Positions 1 through 9,148 are shown, counted from the stretch's first letter. The stretch: DNA of 64,000 nt from Anaerolineales bacterium (GCA_025056175.1 JANWWK010000003.1:21981-85980), one strand, 5' to 3'. Notes: generated from the sequence alone by a model not told the origin. Program-made: numbers and translations.

Positions 1-14
1 GTTGAGAGAAACGC

Positions 15-626
15 ATGAACGGCTCTCCCTCATTGGCTCTCGCCGCAATTGTGCTGGCCGCCGGTCTGTCCCGTCGGATGGGACGCCCCAAGATGCTCTT
101 GCCCTGGCGGGAAACGACGGTGCTGGGGCGGGTGGCAAAGACGCTGGCCGAAAGCGGGGTGCAGGAAATCGTTATTGTGACCGGCGGAGAACGACCAGCC
201 GTGGAGGCCGAAGCGGCGCAGCTGGCGCAATTTCTGCCGGTGCGGACGGTGTTCAATCCCCACTACGAAAGCGGGGAGATGATGAGCAGTCTGCGGGTGG
301 GGTTGGCAGCGCTCGGCGCAGAGATACAGGCCGCGCTCATCGCACCGGGAGACCAGCCGCAATTGAGTCTGGAATCCGCACGGAAAATGGTTTCTACCTG
401 GCAAACCACCGGCGCGCGTCTGCTTGTTCCAAGTTTCAAGCGACGACGGGGACATCCGTGGCTGGTGCGGCGCGAGATGTGGCCGGAACTGGCACAGGCT
501 GAGACCGCACGAGCCTTTTTGAACACCCATGCGGACGAGATTCTGTACGTGGAATGTGATGAAACGGTGCTGAAAGATTTGGATACGCCAGAAGATTATG
601 CGCGTGACTTGCAAAATGCCGTTTGA
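15..626 (+). CDS. mocA: MocA/MobA-like molybdenum cofactor cytidylyltransferase family protein
   Basis: 203 aa nucleotidyltransferase of the GT-A-like MobA/MocA type. The N-terminus carries the NTP-binding signature LAAGLSRRMGRPK (about residues 14-26), and a metal-site GDQPQL motif lies near residue 114. The length matches MocA (about 200 aa), which transfers CMP or another nucleotide to the molybdopterin cofactor for xanthine-dehydrogenase-type enzymes. Such genes often sit beside molybdenum hydroxylase genes. The sequence to the left is outside the window, so this link is inference. It could also be another NTP transferase of the same superfamily. The fold assignment is firm; the exact substrate is not. 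Confidence 0.8.
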   Translation: MNGSPSLALAAIVLAAGLSRRMGRPKMLLPWRETTVLGRVAKTLAESGVQEIVIVTGGERPAVEAEAAQLAQFLPVRTVFNPHYESGEMMSSLRVGLAALGAEIQAALIAPGDQPQLSLESARKMVSTWQTTGARLLVPSFKRRRGHPWLVRREMWPELAQAETARAFLNTHADEILYVECDETVLKDLDTPEDYARDLQNAV

Positions 627-674
627 CATGCTATCCTGAAATAGGAGGCGCGTTCACGCTTCCGGGAGGCTGCG

Positions 675-956
675 ATGACAGAACGGGATTTGATGGTAGA
701 GCGAATCCAGAATGCCATGCAGGCGCTGGAGCGGGCGCACGAGGCCAAAGAAAACTTGAAACAACAGGCCAACAGCGAAACCTTGAGCCAGTTTCAAAAA
801 GAGATGAAGCGACTGGAAGAAGAATTGCGCCTGCTGAAGCAAATCCTGGAGCATGAAGACACCTACTCGATGGATGAAATTGCCCAGGCGCTGGCCCGAA
901 CACTGCACCAGAGCGCAACCTACCGGCGCATTCCCGAATTCGAGCCCAAAAAGTAA
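675..956 (+). CDS. Small coiled-coil protein of unknown function
   Basis: 93 aa and highly charged, with heptad-like Leu/Glu/Lys/Gln patterning through about residues 8-60, so a helical coiled coil is likely. No catalytic motif or signal peptide is visible. The start is supported by GGGAGG just upstream. It lies 48 nt after the MocA-like gene and is followed by an intrinsic terminator, so the two may be co-transcribed. I do not recognise the family. Confidence 0.6.
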   Translation: MTERDLMVERIQNAMQALERAHEAKENLKQQANSETLSQFQKEMKRLEEELRLLKQILEHEDTYSMDEIAQALARTLHQSATYRRIPEFEPKK

Positions 957-991
957 CACAGGCAGACGGACAAAACCAAACGGTTTTATCG

Positions 992-1020
992 AAAAGCACG
1001 GCGTGTCCGTGCTTTTTGTT
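992..1020 (+). terminator. Rho-independent terminator
   Basis: An inverted repeat with arms AAAAGCACGG and CCGTGCTTTT around a CGTGT loop is followed by T-rich sequence. It closes the mocA/coiled-coil unit before the lipid kinase gene. Confidence 0.8.
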
Positions 1021-1067
1021 TGGGGATGGGGTTGTATGTGGTAAACTCGACAAACTTTGGAGGTGTT

Positions 1068-2000
1068 ATGAGATATTTCGTCATCGTCAACCCCATTTCG
1101 GGCCGCGGCCTGGGCGAAAAATCTATCCCAATCATCGAAAAGCGTTTGCAAGAAGAAAGAGTACCATACCACCTGGCGCGCACCGAGCGGCCCTGGCACG
1201 CCGCAGAACTGGCCGAGCAGGCCGCACGAGAAGGGTACGATGTCATCGTGAGCGCAAGCGGCGACGGGACCTTAAACGAAACCCTTAACGGCCTGATGCG
1301 CGCTCGTCAGGCCGGGTTCAATCATGCCGCTCTGGGGGTCATCGCCATTGGAACGGGAAATGATTTCGCGGGCGGAGTGGGCATTCCTGCCGATTTTGAA
1401 CGGAGTTTATCCATTCTGCTATCCAACAAACGCCGCAAAATAGATGTTGGCCTGGTGAAAGGCGGCAACTATCCGCAAGGACGTTTCTTCGGAAATGGTA
1501 TCGGCATCGGGTTCGATGCGGCTGTGGGTTTTGCAGCTCTGAAAGTACGCTTTTTGCGCGGGTTGCCAGCCTATCTGATTGGCGCTATTCAAACGGTCTT
1601 CTTCTACTACACTCCGCCACGCCTGCGAATCGAGCTGGACGGCGAGCCTATCGAGCAGTATTCGCTGATGGTTTCGATTATGAACGGTTACCGGATGGGA
1701 GGCGGCTTCCGTATGGCCCCGCACAGTCGTCCTGATGATGGGCTGTTCGACCTGTGCATTGCAGAACAGGCCAGCAAGTTGCGAATTTTTCAGTTGATTC
1801 CCATGTTCATTCAGGGGCAGCAAGAGGGACAGCCGGAAATCAAAATGCGGCGCGCGCGCCAGGTACGGGTGACAGCGCTGGAAGGCGATTTTCCCGCCCA
1901 TGCGGACGGGGAAACGCTTTGTACCAACGGCAAAGAATTGATGGTGGAGCTGCACGCAGGGGAACTGGAGGTGGTATGCGGAGCGGGAAGCACGGTCTAA
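1068..2000 (+). CDS. Diacylglycerol kinase family lipid kinase (DagK/YegS-like)
   Basis: 310 aa. The N-terminus begins MRYFVIVNPISGRG, a typical lipid-kinase opening. It is followed by the nucleotide-binding ASGDGTLNE motif near residue 65 and the GTGNDFA motif near residue 100, both diagnostic of the DAGK catalytic domain. The family phosphorylates diacylglycerol, phosphatidylglycerol or sphingoid lipids with ATP at the membrane face. The ORF-track start (1020) was moved to 1068 because the ATG there has a clean TTTGGAGG Shine-Dalgarno and gives the family-typical N-terminus. The lipid substrate cannot be read from sequence. The gene is convergent with the FHA gene at 2009. Confidence 0.88.
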   Translation: MRYFVIVNPISGRGLGEKSIPIIEKRLQEERVPYHLARTERPWHAAELAEQAAREGYDVIVSASGDGTLNETLNGLMRARQAGFNHAALGVIAIGTGNDFAGGVGIPADFERSLSILLSNKRRKIDVGLVKGGNYPQGRFFGNGIGIGFDAAVGFAALKVRFLRGLPAYLIGAIQTVFFYYTPPRLRIELDGEPIEQYSLMVSIMNGYRMGGGFRMAPHSRPDDGLFDLCIAEQASKLRIFQLIPMFIQGQQEGQPEIKMRRARQVRVTALEGDFPAHADGETLCTNGKELMVELHAGELEVVCGAGSTV

Positions 2001-2008
2001 GGCTTGCC

Positions 2009-3031
2009 CTACCCCTCCAGGCGCAGCACCACTCTCGGACCCAGGCGGACACGACTACCGCGCGGCAAAGCACACGGGATGTTCGGCGGAATGGCGCCGC
2101 TTTCCAGAAACGTACCGTTCGTGCTTCCCAAATCTGTGATGGTAAATTGAGCCGTCGCCGGGTCGAAGTGAATTTCAGCATGACGGCGTGAAACATCGGC
2201 CTCACCACGCAATTGGGGCAGGTCTCGCCCCAGCAAGTAGGGGAAGGTGAACAATTCCAGGCGCTGACCCAGGTTGGTCGGCTGGCTGGCCTGTTCCACC
2301 ACCAGCGCAGGATGGGCAGACACGGGCGCAGGCACAGGAACAGGCGGCGCAGAGGGCGCAACCGGGGTGGAAGGGCGTGGAGAAGCAGCAGAGACCGGCT
2401 GACGTAAATCGGCGCCGGCTGGTGGATGGGTGAAGAAAGTGAAAGTCACTTTGTTGCGCCCAAACGCCAGTTTATCGCCAGATTTCAACTCCCGTCGCGC
2501 ATTTACCGGCACTTCCTTGCCGTTGAGCAGGACGGGGTTGTTCTCGGCCAGCACTTCGAGGTAATAACGTTCCTCCGAAACGATGAACTGCGCATGACGG
2601 CGTGAGATGGTCATGCCATCAGGAATAGATTGCACATTGACCGCCAGAGTCAGGTTATGGTCGGCTTCGTTGGTTGGACGCCCCAACACAGCAGGTTGCC
2701 AGGAAATCTCGAACAGCCGCCCGGTTTTCTCTTCCCGCAGGTACGCAAACTGTTCAGGCCGAAGTGGACGCCGTAAGGTTTGACGAATGTAGTCGAAGAC
2801 CAGTTCATCTTGTGGCTGGATGTCCAGCTGAATCAAGGTGTCGTCCGCTTTGAGTGGTCGGTCATCCCCCTTGAGGTAGATGGCATATTTTTCGGGAGCA
2901 TCGGCAGGGATGTCATCAAATTCTTTAAGAATTTCCCGAATCAGTTCACGGGGGGTAAGCGTACGGCGCACACGGGCGCGTTGACCAGTGTTCTCGAACA
3001 CATCAATTTTGACATCAATGTATTCATCCAT
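2009..3031 (-). CDS. Ubiquitin-like (YukD/EsaB-type) domain fused to two FHA domains, T7SS-associated
   Basis: 340 aa. Residues 1-80 look like a beta-grasp ubiquitin-like domain with ISLxLxP-type spacing, comparable to the small T7SS protein YukD/EsaB. Two FHA domains follow: about 110-190 (TISRRHAQ) and about 240-335 (DVSRRHAE, DLGSTNGTF). They are joined by a Pro/Ala/Ser-rich linker. FHA domains bind phosphothreonine peptides. This is the last gene of the WXG100 operon; its start lies 6 nt beyond the EccC-like stop, with AAGGAG upstream. In Firmicutes the FHA pair sits on EssC itself; here it appears to be a separate adaptor. Domain calls are good; the role is inferred. Confidence 0.82.
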   Translation of the reverse strand: MDEYIDVKIDVFENTGQRARVRRTLTPRELIREILKEFDDIPADAPEKYAIYLKGDDRPLKADDTLIQLDIQPQDELVFDYIRQTLRRPLRPEQFAYLREEKTGRLFEISWQPAVLGRPTNEADHNLTLAVNVQSIPDGMTISRRHAQFIVSEERYYLEVLAENNPVLLNGKEVPVNARRELKSGDKLAFGRNKVTFTFFTHPPAGADLRQPVSAASPRPSTPVAPSAPPVPVPAPVSAHPALVVEQASQPTNLGQRLELFTFPYLLGRDLPQLRGEADVSRRHAEIHFDPATAQFTITDLGSTNGTFLESGAIPPNIPCALPRGSRVRLGPRVVLRLEG

Positions 3032-3037
3032 AGCGGC

Positions 3038-6000
3038 CTACTCCTTTTTTTCTTCGTCGAGCAAGCCCATCGCACGGGCGTTTTCGATGATGTCGGCATC
3101 CGAGAACAGGCCCAGCATGTCAGCAGGCAGGCCGTTTTCTACCAGTTTTTGTTTGAGCAAGGCGATGTTGTATTTCCCTATCTCGGTTTTGTTGGGGGGA
3201 GGAGCAGACGCAAAGGGCGCAGATTCGGTTTTGAGCCTGGTATACGGCTGTTCGTTCTCTGTGGCAGACGAGCCGGCTTCTGGAGAGGGCGCCAGCCAGT
3301 GTGCTTTTTGGTCGGGATAGCGCGCCTGAATTTTCCGCACCCAGGCATCCAGTGAACCCTCGATGTCGTCATCGCTGCCGTAAGGGGTTGCCAGTTGTAA
3401 CATGCTGGTTACGCCGGAACGGACGATAAAAGCCCGTCCCTGCGGTAGTTCCACATCGGCCAGGCTGCGCGGAAAGCGCCCGTTCAGACGACCAACCGCA
3501 TCGGCAGTTTTGAGCGCAATGCCAAAACTGGGTGCGGCAAATACTTTACGCAGGTCATCGGAAGCACTCAGAATTGCCAGCGAACCGCCGATAATCAGGT
3601 ACACGCCTTCGGTTTGGTATTTTCGCACCAGCGCAGCCATGTTCTCAAAGAAACTCATCTTCTTGCGGCTGGCTTCTTCGGTAAAGGCATCGTAATTGTC
3701 AATAAAGACCATGATTTTTCGGCGTTTGGGGTGAGCCTCGAAATCAGCGCATTCGACTTCCATATTTTCATACCAGGCATCCAGCTGCTCGATGTCGTCA
3801 ATGGTTTGGACAACGTGCGGCAGGTCAGCCAGCGAGGTCTCGCTGCCTTTCCATAATTTTCGTGAGAAATCTACCAGCACCATCATAACTTCATCGGGCG
3901 AATAGTTAAAGGCAATCGAAAGCAGCATAGTGCGCAGAGTGGTGGTCTTGCCGGAGAATGGCTGCCCAATGACAACCATGTGCGGTCCCTGCCGTTCAAT
4001 GTCAATCAGCGCCGGTTCAAGCGAACGGTCGTCAATCCCCATTACCGCGTTGAGACGGCGCACTTCAGGCAGAGTCGCCTGCTGGAGGACATTTTCAAGC
4101 GAAACGCGCAGCGGCAGGGTTTCGATGGTGGAGGGACGTTCGCCTTTCCAGCCATCGGCCCATAGCTCTTTCATCCGCACACACATCCGATTAATTTTCG
4201 CCAGCCCATCGGGGTCGTTTTCTTCAGGCGCAAAGGTCAGTGCCGTCTGAAATTCAAGCGGCGTGTTCCCCACGCGCACGTAGCCGCGTCCAGGGATGGG
4301 ACTCAAATCTGCCGGAACGCCGCGTCCCACGACTTCGGCGTATTCGGAGGGGTCCGAAAGCTTCAGAGTGAAACGTTCAGTAATCAGGTTATAGAGTTTT
4401 CCAGTCAACGCATTCGGCAGGTCAGCGGAAATCAGAAAATGAACGCCATACGCACGCGATTCGCGCACGAGTGAGATGAGTGGTCCCATCAGACCGTCGT
4501 AGTATTCTTTGAATTCTGCAAAGTTATCAATTACCACCAGCACGGCAGGAAGAGGGCGTTCAGGATGTGCCAGGTTGTACGAATCCAGGCTATTGACGCG
4601 GGCTTCACTGAACAAAACCTGCCGATGGTCAATGATGTCATTGACCTTACGGAGAACGCGCAAAACGCGCTCTTCTTCTTCCGAAGTAATCACCGCGCCG
4701 ACGTGCGGCAAGTCGCGCAGGATGGTGAGCGCGCGTCCGCCAAAATCCAAAATATAGATATGGAGTTCATCAGGTGAATGCGTCAGCGCCAGGCTGGTAA
4801 TGACCGTACGCAGGAACGTGGTTTTGCCGCGCCCCGAAGCACCGAAGATGACCGCATGACCATTGGGGAAATCAATTTTGAGCGGCTTCTGACTGGCCTG
4901 GTAGGGATTGTCAATCACCCCCACCAGTGGACGCATCGCCGTCTTGCCCCAGCCGGCGCCTTCCCAGCGGAATTCGTCCTCCCAAAAAGTCAGGGCTTTT
5001 TCATTGAGCGCGAAGCCGCTCACCTTGTGCGAATCAGAGGCGCGCAAGAGTTCAATATCGGCATCGGACATGTAAGCCGTATCAAGCGGGGAGTGCAGGG
5101 TGAGAACATTTGCTCCCGTTTGGGTTGGCAAAAATTGCGGCCAGGGCCGCCACTGCGGCTTAGATTCTTGCGTGGCAAGCCCGGCGAGCATTTCGACAAT
5201 GACATCATACAATTTGGGCGGTTCGGTAGACTTCTGTCCACCCGTTTTACGTGGTCGGTCAAGCCAGATGACGTTGGGAGTCACGTTTTCTTCCTGCGGG
5301 CCTTTGTAATCGCCGCCGGTGTAAGCAGTTTGAATCAATTCAATGTTCTCATTGCCAATTTGCAAATAGCCGCGTCCCGGAATACCAGGCGGGAGAAACG
5401 CCGCATCGGGTCGGCGCAACACTTCGCGGCTGTCATCGGGAGTTTCCACACGCAGGGAAATACGGAATTTGATGTTGGCGCGCATCTGGTCAGTGACCCC
5501 CACCGGACGCTGCGCCGCCAGGATGAGCGACACTCCCAGCGCCCGCCCCAGACGGGTGATGCTTTCGAGTTGCGCCCGGAATTCAGGGTTGCCCGAAATC
5601 ATCTCGGCGAATTCGTCAATGATAATGAAGAGATGCGGATAAGGCGGGCGTTCCGGGTCCAGGTGCAATCCCTTTTTTCGGTAGTGAACGATGTCTTTAG
5701 AGTTGGTGTAGGTGTTCAGGCGCTGGCGACGGTCGAGTTCTGCGATGATGGAGGCAAACACACGTGCAGTGGCCGATTGGTCCAGGTTGGAAACAATGTC
5801 CACCGCGTGCGGCAGGCGCTTAAAGGGCTCAAAAGCTGCACCACCCTTGTAATCTACCAGGACGAAGTTGAGCGCATCGGGACTGAAGTTGAGCGCCAAA
5901 CCGATGACCAGTGTCATCAACAGTTCAGATTTGCCCGAACCGGTAGAACCGGCGATGATGCCATGCACGCCATCGGCTTTGGCCGAGAAGGTTAACACGC

Positions 6001-7597
6001 GCGGTTCATTCCCCGAAAGCAAACCCACCGCCGTGTAAGGCCAATCGGCGGTGGCAGGGTTCGTGCTGCGCCGCCAGTTTTCGCGGGCAAACTCCTGCAT
6101 TTCGTCTATGGATTGCAGGTTGAGCATTTCCATCAGGGTCACAGTCGCTGCCAGGCTGGAGCCATAGCCGCGGCGAATATCTACCGGTTCGAGCGCGCGT
6201 GAGAACTCACGGGCTTTTTCCTGCGTAGAGACCAGTTTCGTCGTCCCAACATACCGCACGGTGTTGAACCCGGTTTCTGCATAGCGAAAAACAGCAGACT
6301 CTTCATCCGCAGGGTCATCATCTACTTCGATGATAGCCGAACAGCGACTGGGAACCTTCGCACGTTCGGGAACCAGGAAGATAATGCCCGCGCCCAATTT
6401 TTGGCCGTCCATGAGAATTGTGGAAATGGCGGCCTCGCCTTCCAGGTCACGCAGGCACGACCACTCCGGCGCCGGCGTGCGTACATCCACTACCACCAAC
6501 AAGAAGGGCAGTTTTACATCTGCGCCGCTTTCTTTGTCTTGCAGGCGCATCCGGCGGCGCTCCAACAGGGTGCGAATGTTCTTCCAGAACAATCTCATGC
6601 GGTCAGGTTCATTTTCGCCGGGACGTTCTTCGCTCTCAAAGAGCAGCGTTTCGGTTTTATCGGCTTCTTTGCAGTGGGGAAGGGCGTACGCCCAGCGCCA
6701 GTAGGGACGTGCGGCATTTGTGCCAGCGACGTAAAGCATGGTATCTTGCGGAGAATGGAACGCGGCGTAATCTACCAGCATAGTTCGCAGGTAAGCATGG
6801 ACTTTTTCAGTCGAAGAGCCGGTAATGCCGATAGAATGCCGGACGGTGATTCCCTTAGATTCTTGCGTTTCTTCTTTGGGCGCGCCCTCGCCCTGCTGTT
6901 GCTCTTGCTTTTTTTCCACTTTCTTCTTCTGGCTGTCATCGGAGGGCAGGTACACTGGCACGGTTACCGGCACGTTGTAGAGCAGGCGCGAGTCTTCGGC
7001 CAGGCGCACGGCTTCACGCATAAGCGGATTTTCAGTTTTTTCGTTTTCGGAAATTTTGTAAATGACAGTCGAGGCACGGGTGCTGATTCCCAGCCGTAAA
7101 TGCAGAAAGTCATGGTCGGTGGGGCGACGCTCCCACAGCCGCGTGCCGGAGCGGATGGCTTCCTGCCGGGCCTCCGGTGAGCGCGTCAGGTCGGCAGCAA
7201 TACCGAGCGTTTTTTCGGGGTTGGGGTAGTTGTAAAAATAATAAATGCGCTGTTGTTCGTGTTCGCTTTCCATCTTACGGCGCAGTTCGCTGATTCGGCG
7301 TTTGTAGGCGGCTTCGGCCTGTTCGCGCTGTTTGCGTTCCTGCGTATGGGTGTAAATTGCCAGCGCCACCGTGCCAACCACCGAGAGCGCCATCGGTATC
7401 ATCATCAACAGATTGCGTCCCTGTCCAAAAAAAGACATCAAAATATAGCCCAGAATCATCATCATCGGCAAAAAAGCCTGCTGAAGCAGCTGTCCGTAGT
7501 TCTCCTGGTTATCGGGTGGGTTTGGAACGGAATATACCCCCGAAGGGAGTTGCGGCTCAATGCGCGGCGGGCGGTCAATATAGATTTTCTCTGCCAT
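3038..7597 (-). CDS. EccC/EssC-like type VII secretion ATPase with three FtsK/SpoIIIE domains
   Basis: 1519 aa membrane ATPase expected to drive secretion of the neighbouring WXG100 proteins. The N-terminus has an RPPRIEP segment and two membrane helices (about 35-85), as in actinobacterial EccC. Three ATPase domains follow: D1 with Walker A GSTGSGKSE (about 550) and Walker B IIIDEFAEM; D2 with GASGRGKTT (about 922) and VVIDNFAEF; D3 with GQPFSGKTT (about 1214) and VFIDNYDAF. Only D1 keeps the DE pair, so D1 is the likely hydrolysing domain and D2/D3 regulatory, as known for EccC. There is no N-terminal FHA. A Lys/Gln/Glu-rich insertion lies near 225-250. The start has GGAG upstream. Confidence 0.93.
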   Translation of the reverse strand: MAEKIYIDRPPRIEPQLPSGVYSVPNPPDNQENYGQLLQQAFLPMMMILGYILMSFFGQGRNLLMMIPMALSVVGTVALAIYTHTQERKQREQAEAAYKRRISELRRKMESEHEQQRIYYFYNYPNPEKTLGIAADLTRSPEARQEAIRSGTRLWERRPTDHDFLHLRLGISTRASTVIYKISENEKTENPLMREAVRLAEDSRLLYNVPVTVPVYLPSDDSQKKKVEKKQEQQQGEGAPKEETQESKGITVRHSIGITGSSTEKVHAYLRTMLVDYAAFHSPQDTMLYVAGTNAARPYWRWAYALPHCKEADKTETLLFESEERPGENEPDRMRLFWKNIRTLLERRRMRLQDKESGADVKLPFLLVVVDVRTPAPEWSCLRDLEGEAAISTILMDGQKLGAGIIFLVPERAKVPSRCSAIIEVDDDPADEESAVFRYAETGFNTVRYVGTTKLVSTQEKAREFSRALEPVDIRRGYGSSLAATVTLMEMLNLQSIDEMQEFARENWRRSTNPATADWPYTAVGLLSGNEPRVLTFSAKADGVHGIIAGSTGSGKSELLMTLVIGLALNFSPDALNFVLVDYKGGAAFEPFKRLPHAVDIVSNLDQSATARVFASIIAELDRRQRLNTYTNSKDIVHYRKKGLHLDPERPPYPHLFIIIDEFAEMISGNPEFRAQLESITRLGRALGVSLILAAQRPVGVTDQMRANIKFRISLRVETPDDSREVLRRPDAAFLPPGIPGRGYLQIGNENIELIQTAYTGGDYKGPQEENVTPNVIWLDRPRKTGGQKSTEPPKLYDVIVEMLAGLATQESKPQWRPWPQFLPTQTGANVLTLHSPLDTAYMSDADIELLRASDSHKVSGFALNEKALTFWEDEFRWEGAGWGKTAMRPLVGVIDNPYQASQKPLKIDFPNGHAVIFGASGRGKTTFLRTVITSLALTHSPDELHIYILDFGGRALTILRDLPHVGAVITSEEEERVLRVLRKVNDIIDHRQVLFSEARVNSLDSYNLAHPERPLPAVLVVIDNFAEFKEYYDGLMGPLISLVRESRAYGVHFLISADLPNALTGKLYNLITERFTLKLSDPSEYAEVVGRGVPADLSPIPGRGYVRVGNTPLEFQTALTFAPEENDPDGLAKINRMCVRMKELWADGWKGERPSTIETLPLRVSLENVLQQATLPEVRRLNAVMGIDDRSLEPALIDIERQGPHMVVIGQPFSGKTTTLRTMLLSIAFNYSPDEVMMVLVDFSRKLWKGSETSLADLPHVVQTIDDIEQLDAWYENMEVECADFEAHPKRRKIMVFIDNYDAFTEEASRKKMSFFENMAALVRKYQTEGVYLIIGGSLAILSASDDLRKVFAAPSFGIALKTADAVGRLNGRFPRSLADVELPQGRAFIVRSGVTSMLQLATPYGSDDDIEGSLDAWVRKIQARYPDQKAHWLAPSPEAGSSATENEQPYTRLKTESAPFASAPPPNKTEIGKYNIALLKQKLVENGLPADMLGLFSDADIIENARAMGLLDEEKKE

Positions 7598-7614
7598 ACG
7601 CGGTTACTCCATTT

Positions 7615-8685
7615 TCAAGGGACGGTCGCCACAGCGAACATTAACAAGAGCGAAATTGCCAGCAACGAAGCCAGGATGATGAACACCATGCGCCAGTTAA
7701 CCCCGCGCGGCTTCTTTTCTGCCGGGATGGGCGGAAAATTCGGCTGAAGCGCCCGCACGAACGCCAGGACATCCGGAAAACGCTGGCTAACCTGCTGGCT
7801 GACCGCCTTTTCGGCAATAGCGGGGATGTTTTTCAAGTCAATGCGACCGGTGGGGGGCGGCTCTGTCTGCAACACACTCTTTAACACAGCGTCATCTTTT
7901 TTGAGATGATACGGATAAGCCGGATGACCCTTGAGCATTTCATACAAAATCAACCCCATGCCATAAACATCGGTGGCCGGTCCCACCGCGCCTTTCGTGC
8001 CATCCAGCATCTCCGGCGCGGTATAGGCAGGGAGGTTATAGTTTGGATTCCACATCTCAAAGACGGCGTTTCCTGAAGCGCTCACGCCCAAATCGAGCAG
8101 CATAGGGCGCGGAATACCTTGCTTATCGAAGCGCACCAGCACCACATCGGGATTGAGACACAAATGCAGCCGCCCGGCTTTGTGCAGATACAAAATTACA
8201 TCGGCGATGCTCAAAATAATCCAGCCAGCGTGCTGAAACCAGGGCTGAGGATTGCGAAGCAAAAGGTTACGCAAAATGACGCCATCCGCATATCGGAAGA
8301 CTTCATAATACTTCACCCGTCCGTTAATCACCGTCCAGCCGTAAGGATATGCCGTTACCGAGCCTTGCGGATGGGCCGGAAGTAACACCGGAAGAAGCGG
8401 ATGCTGACCAGCGCGCGCCAGCGTGAGAAAAGCTTTGGCTTCTGAGCGCAGCTTCTCTTCACAGCCCACATTGGCAATTTTGAGCAACACTTCTTCGTCA
8501 CCGCGCCGGGCATGATACACGATAGCGGAGCGGGTCACCACAATCGGCTGCACAATTTCGATAGGGCCAAACCATTCCCCATTATCGAAAATCTCGGTGG
8601 CGTTTTCTGCCGGGCAATAGGTTTCCTGACACCACAAATTGAAATCTTGCGAAATGACGTTGCACTTCTGGCAGATACGCTTCAT
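7615..8685 (-). CDS. EssB-like membrane pseudokinase, T7SS component
   Basis: 356 aa kinase-fold protein with a short Cys-rich N-terminus (CQKC...C...C, possibly a zinc ribbon) and one C-terminal membrane helix (about 330-352). The ATP-site Lys (LLKIA) and the Asp of the DFG-like DLG are present. The HRD position reads HLCLNP, so the catalytic Asp is missing, and the glycine loop lacks its glycines. EssB/YukC of Firmicute T7SS is also a membrane pseudokinase, so a structural role is likely. Unlike EssB it has almost nothing after the membrane helix. ATG 8685 with GAGGTG upstream was chosen over the upstream TTG. It is the first gene after the hairpin that ends the WXG100 block. Confidence 0.8.
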   Translation of the reverse strand: MKRICQKCNVISQDFNLWCQETYCPAENATEIFDNGEWFGPIEIVQPIVVTRSAIVYHARRGDEEVLLKIANVGCEEKLRSEAKAFLTLARAGQHPLLPVLLPAHPQGSVTAYPYGWTVINGRVKYYEVFRYADGVILRNLLLRNPQPWFQHAGWIILSIADVILYLHKAGRLHLCLNPDVVLVRFDKQGIPRPMLLDLGVSASGNAVFEMWNPNYNLPAYTAPEMLDGTKGAVGPATDVYGMGLILYEMLKGHPAYPYHLKKDDAVLKSVLQTEPPPTGRIDLKNIPAIAEKAVSQQVSQRFPDVLAFVRALQPNFPPIPAEKKPRGVNWRMVFIILASLLAISLLLMFAVATVP

Positions 8686-8713
8686 AGCACCTCGCAAAAC
8701 AAGTTCAGCCAAA

Positions 8714-8759
8714 GAGAAAACCGCGCCTGATTTTGGGTTCCCCTGCGCAGGCGCGGTTT
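8714..8759 (-). terminator. Hairpin between WXG100 genes and secretion-machine genes
   Basis: Inverted repeat with arms GAGAAAACCGCGCCTG and CAGGCGCGGTTTCTC (one unpaired base) in the gap between the last WXG100 gene and the pseudokinase. On the transcribed minus strand it is followed by a T-rich but interrupted stretch. It could act as a partial terminator or 3' stabiliser, keeping substrate mRNA above machinery mRNA. This role is inference. Confidence 0.6.
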
Positions 8760-8832
8760 CTCGTCCTGATTGCAGACATCGGAAGAGTTCCGCCTGACGG
8801 AAAGCGTTCGTCCGACGGATAGATGCCAGCCT

Positions 8833-9129
8833 CTAGCAGAAACGGCGCGAGCCAGAATAGTCCCCATCGCGGTAAGCCCGGATGGCGCTTTGAATATCGC
8901 CAGAGAGTTCAATCATCTTGTTGGCTGCACGCTGCACATTCGGCTTGATGCGGTCTACAAACGCTGAAAGCGCAGCGGTGGCACCGAAGGAAATCCAGGC
9001 AGTTGCCTTCAGCACGAAACTAATGGCCTCGAGCGCTTTCGCTACGGCGTTCAGAACTTCGCCAAAGTTCTTAAAGTCGTTGCTCATTTTCTCGACGGCG
9101 GGAATATCCATATAGACTTCTTCAGCCAT
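8833..9129 (-). CDS. WXG100-like small ESX family protein
   Basis: 98 aa helical protein of WXG100 length and position, last of the substrate block. It has an N-terminal helix (VEKMSNDFKNFGEVLNAVAK), a hydrophobic central part containing a W-I-S-F-G turn (about 45-49) and a second charged helix. The turn is WISFG rather than a strict WXG, and the middle is hydrophobic enough to suggest membrane interaction. SD AGAGAGG lies upstream. Assignment rests largely on size and operon context; the family match is weaker than for its neighbours. Confidence 0.6.
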   Translation of the reverse strand: MAEEVYMDIPAVEKMSNDFKNFGEVLNAVAKALEAISFVLKATAWISFGATAALSAFVDRIKPNVQRAANKMIELSGDIQSAIRAYRDGDYSGSRRFC

Positions 9130-9148
9130 AGTTGCCTCTCTTTACGGG

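Noticed and set aside
2-502. Arg/Gly-rich plus-strand ORF overlapping the mocA-like gene
   Set aside because: Low-complexity shadow of the real frame; no start signal or family match.
4778-5995. 405 aa plus-strand ORF inside the EccC-like gene
   Set aside because: Antisense shadow: the minus frame has complete ATPase motifs, while this one has no recognisable domain.
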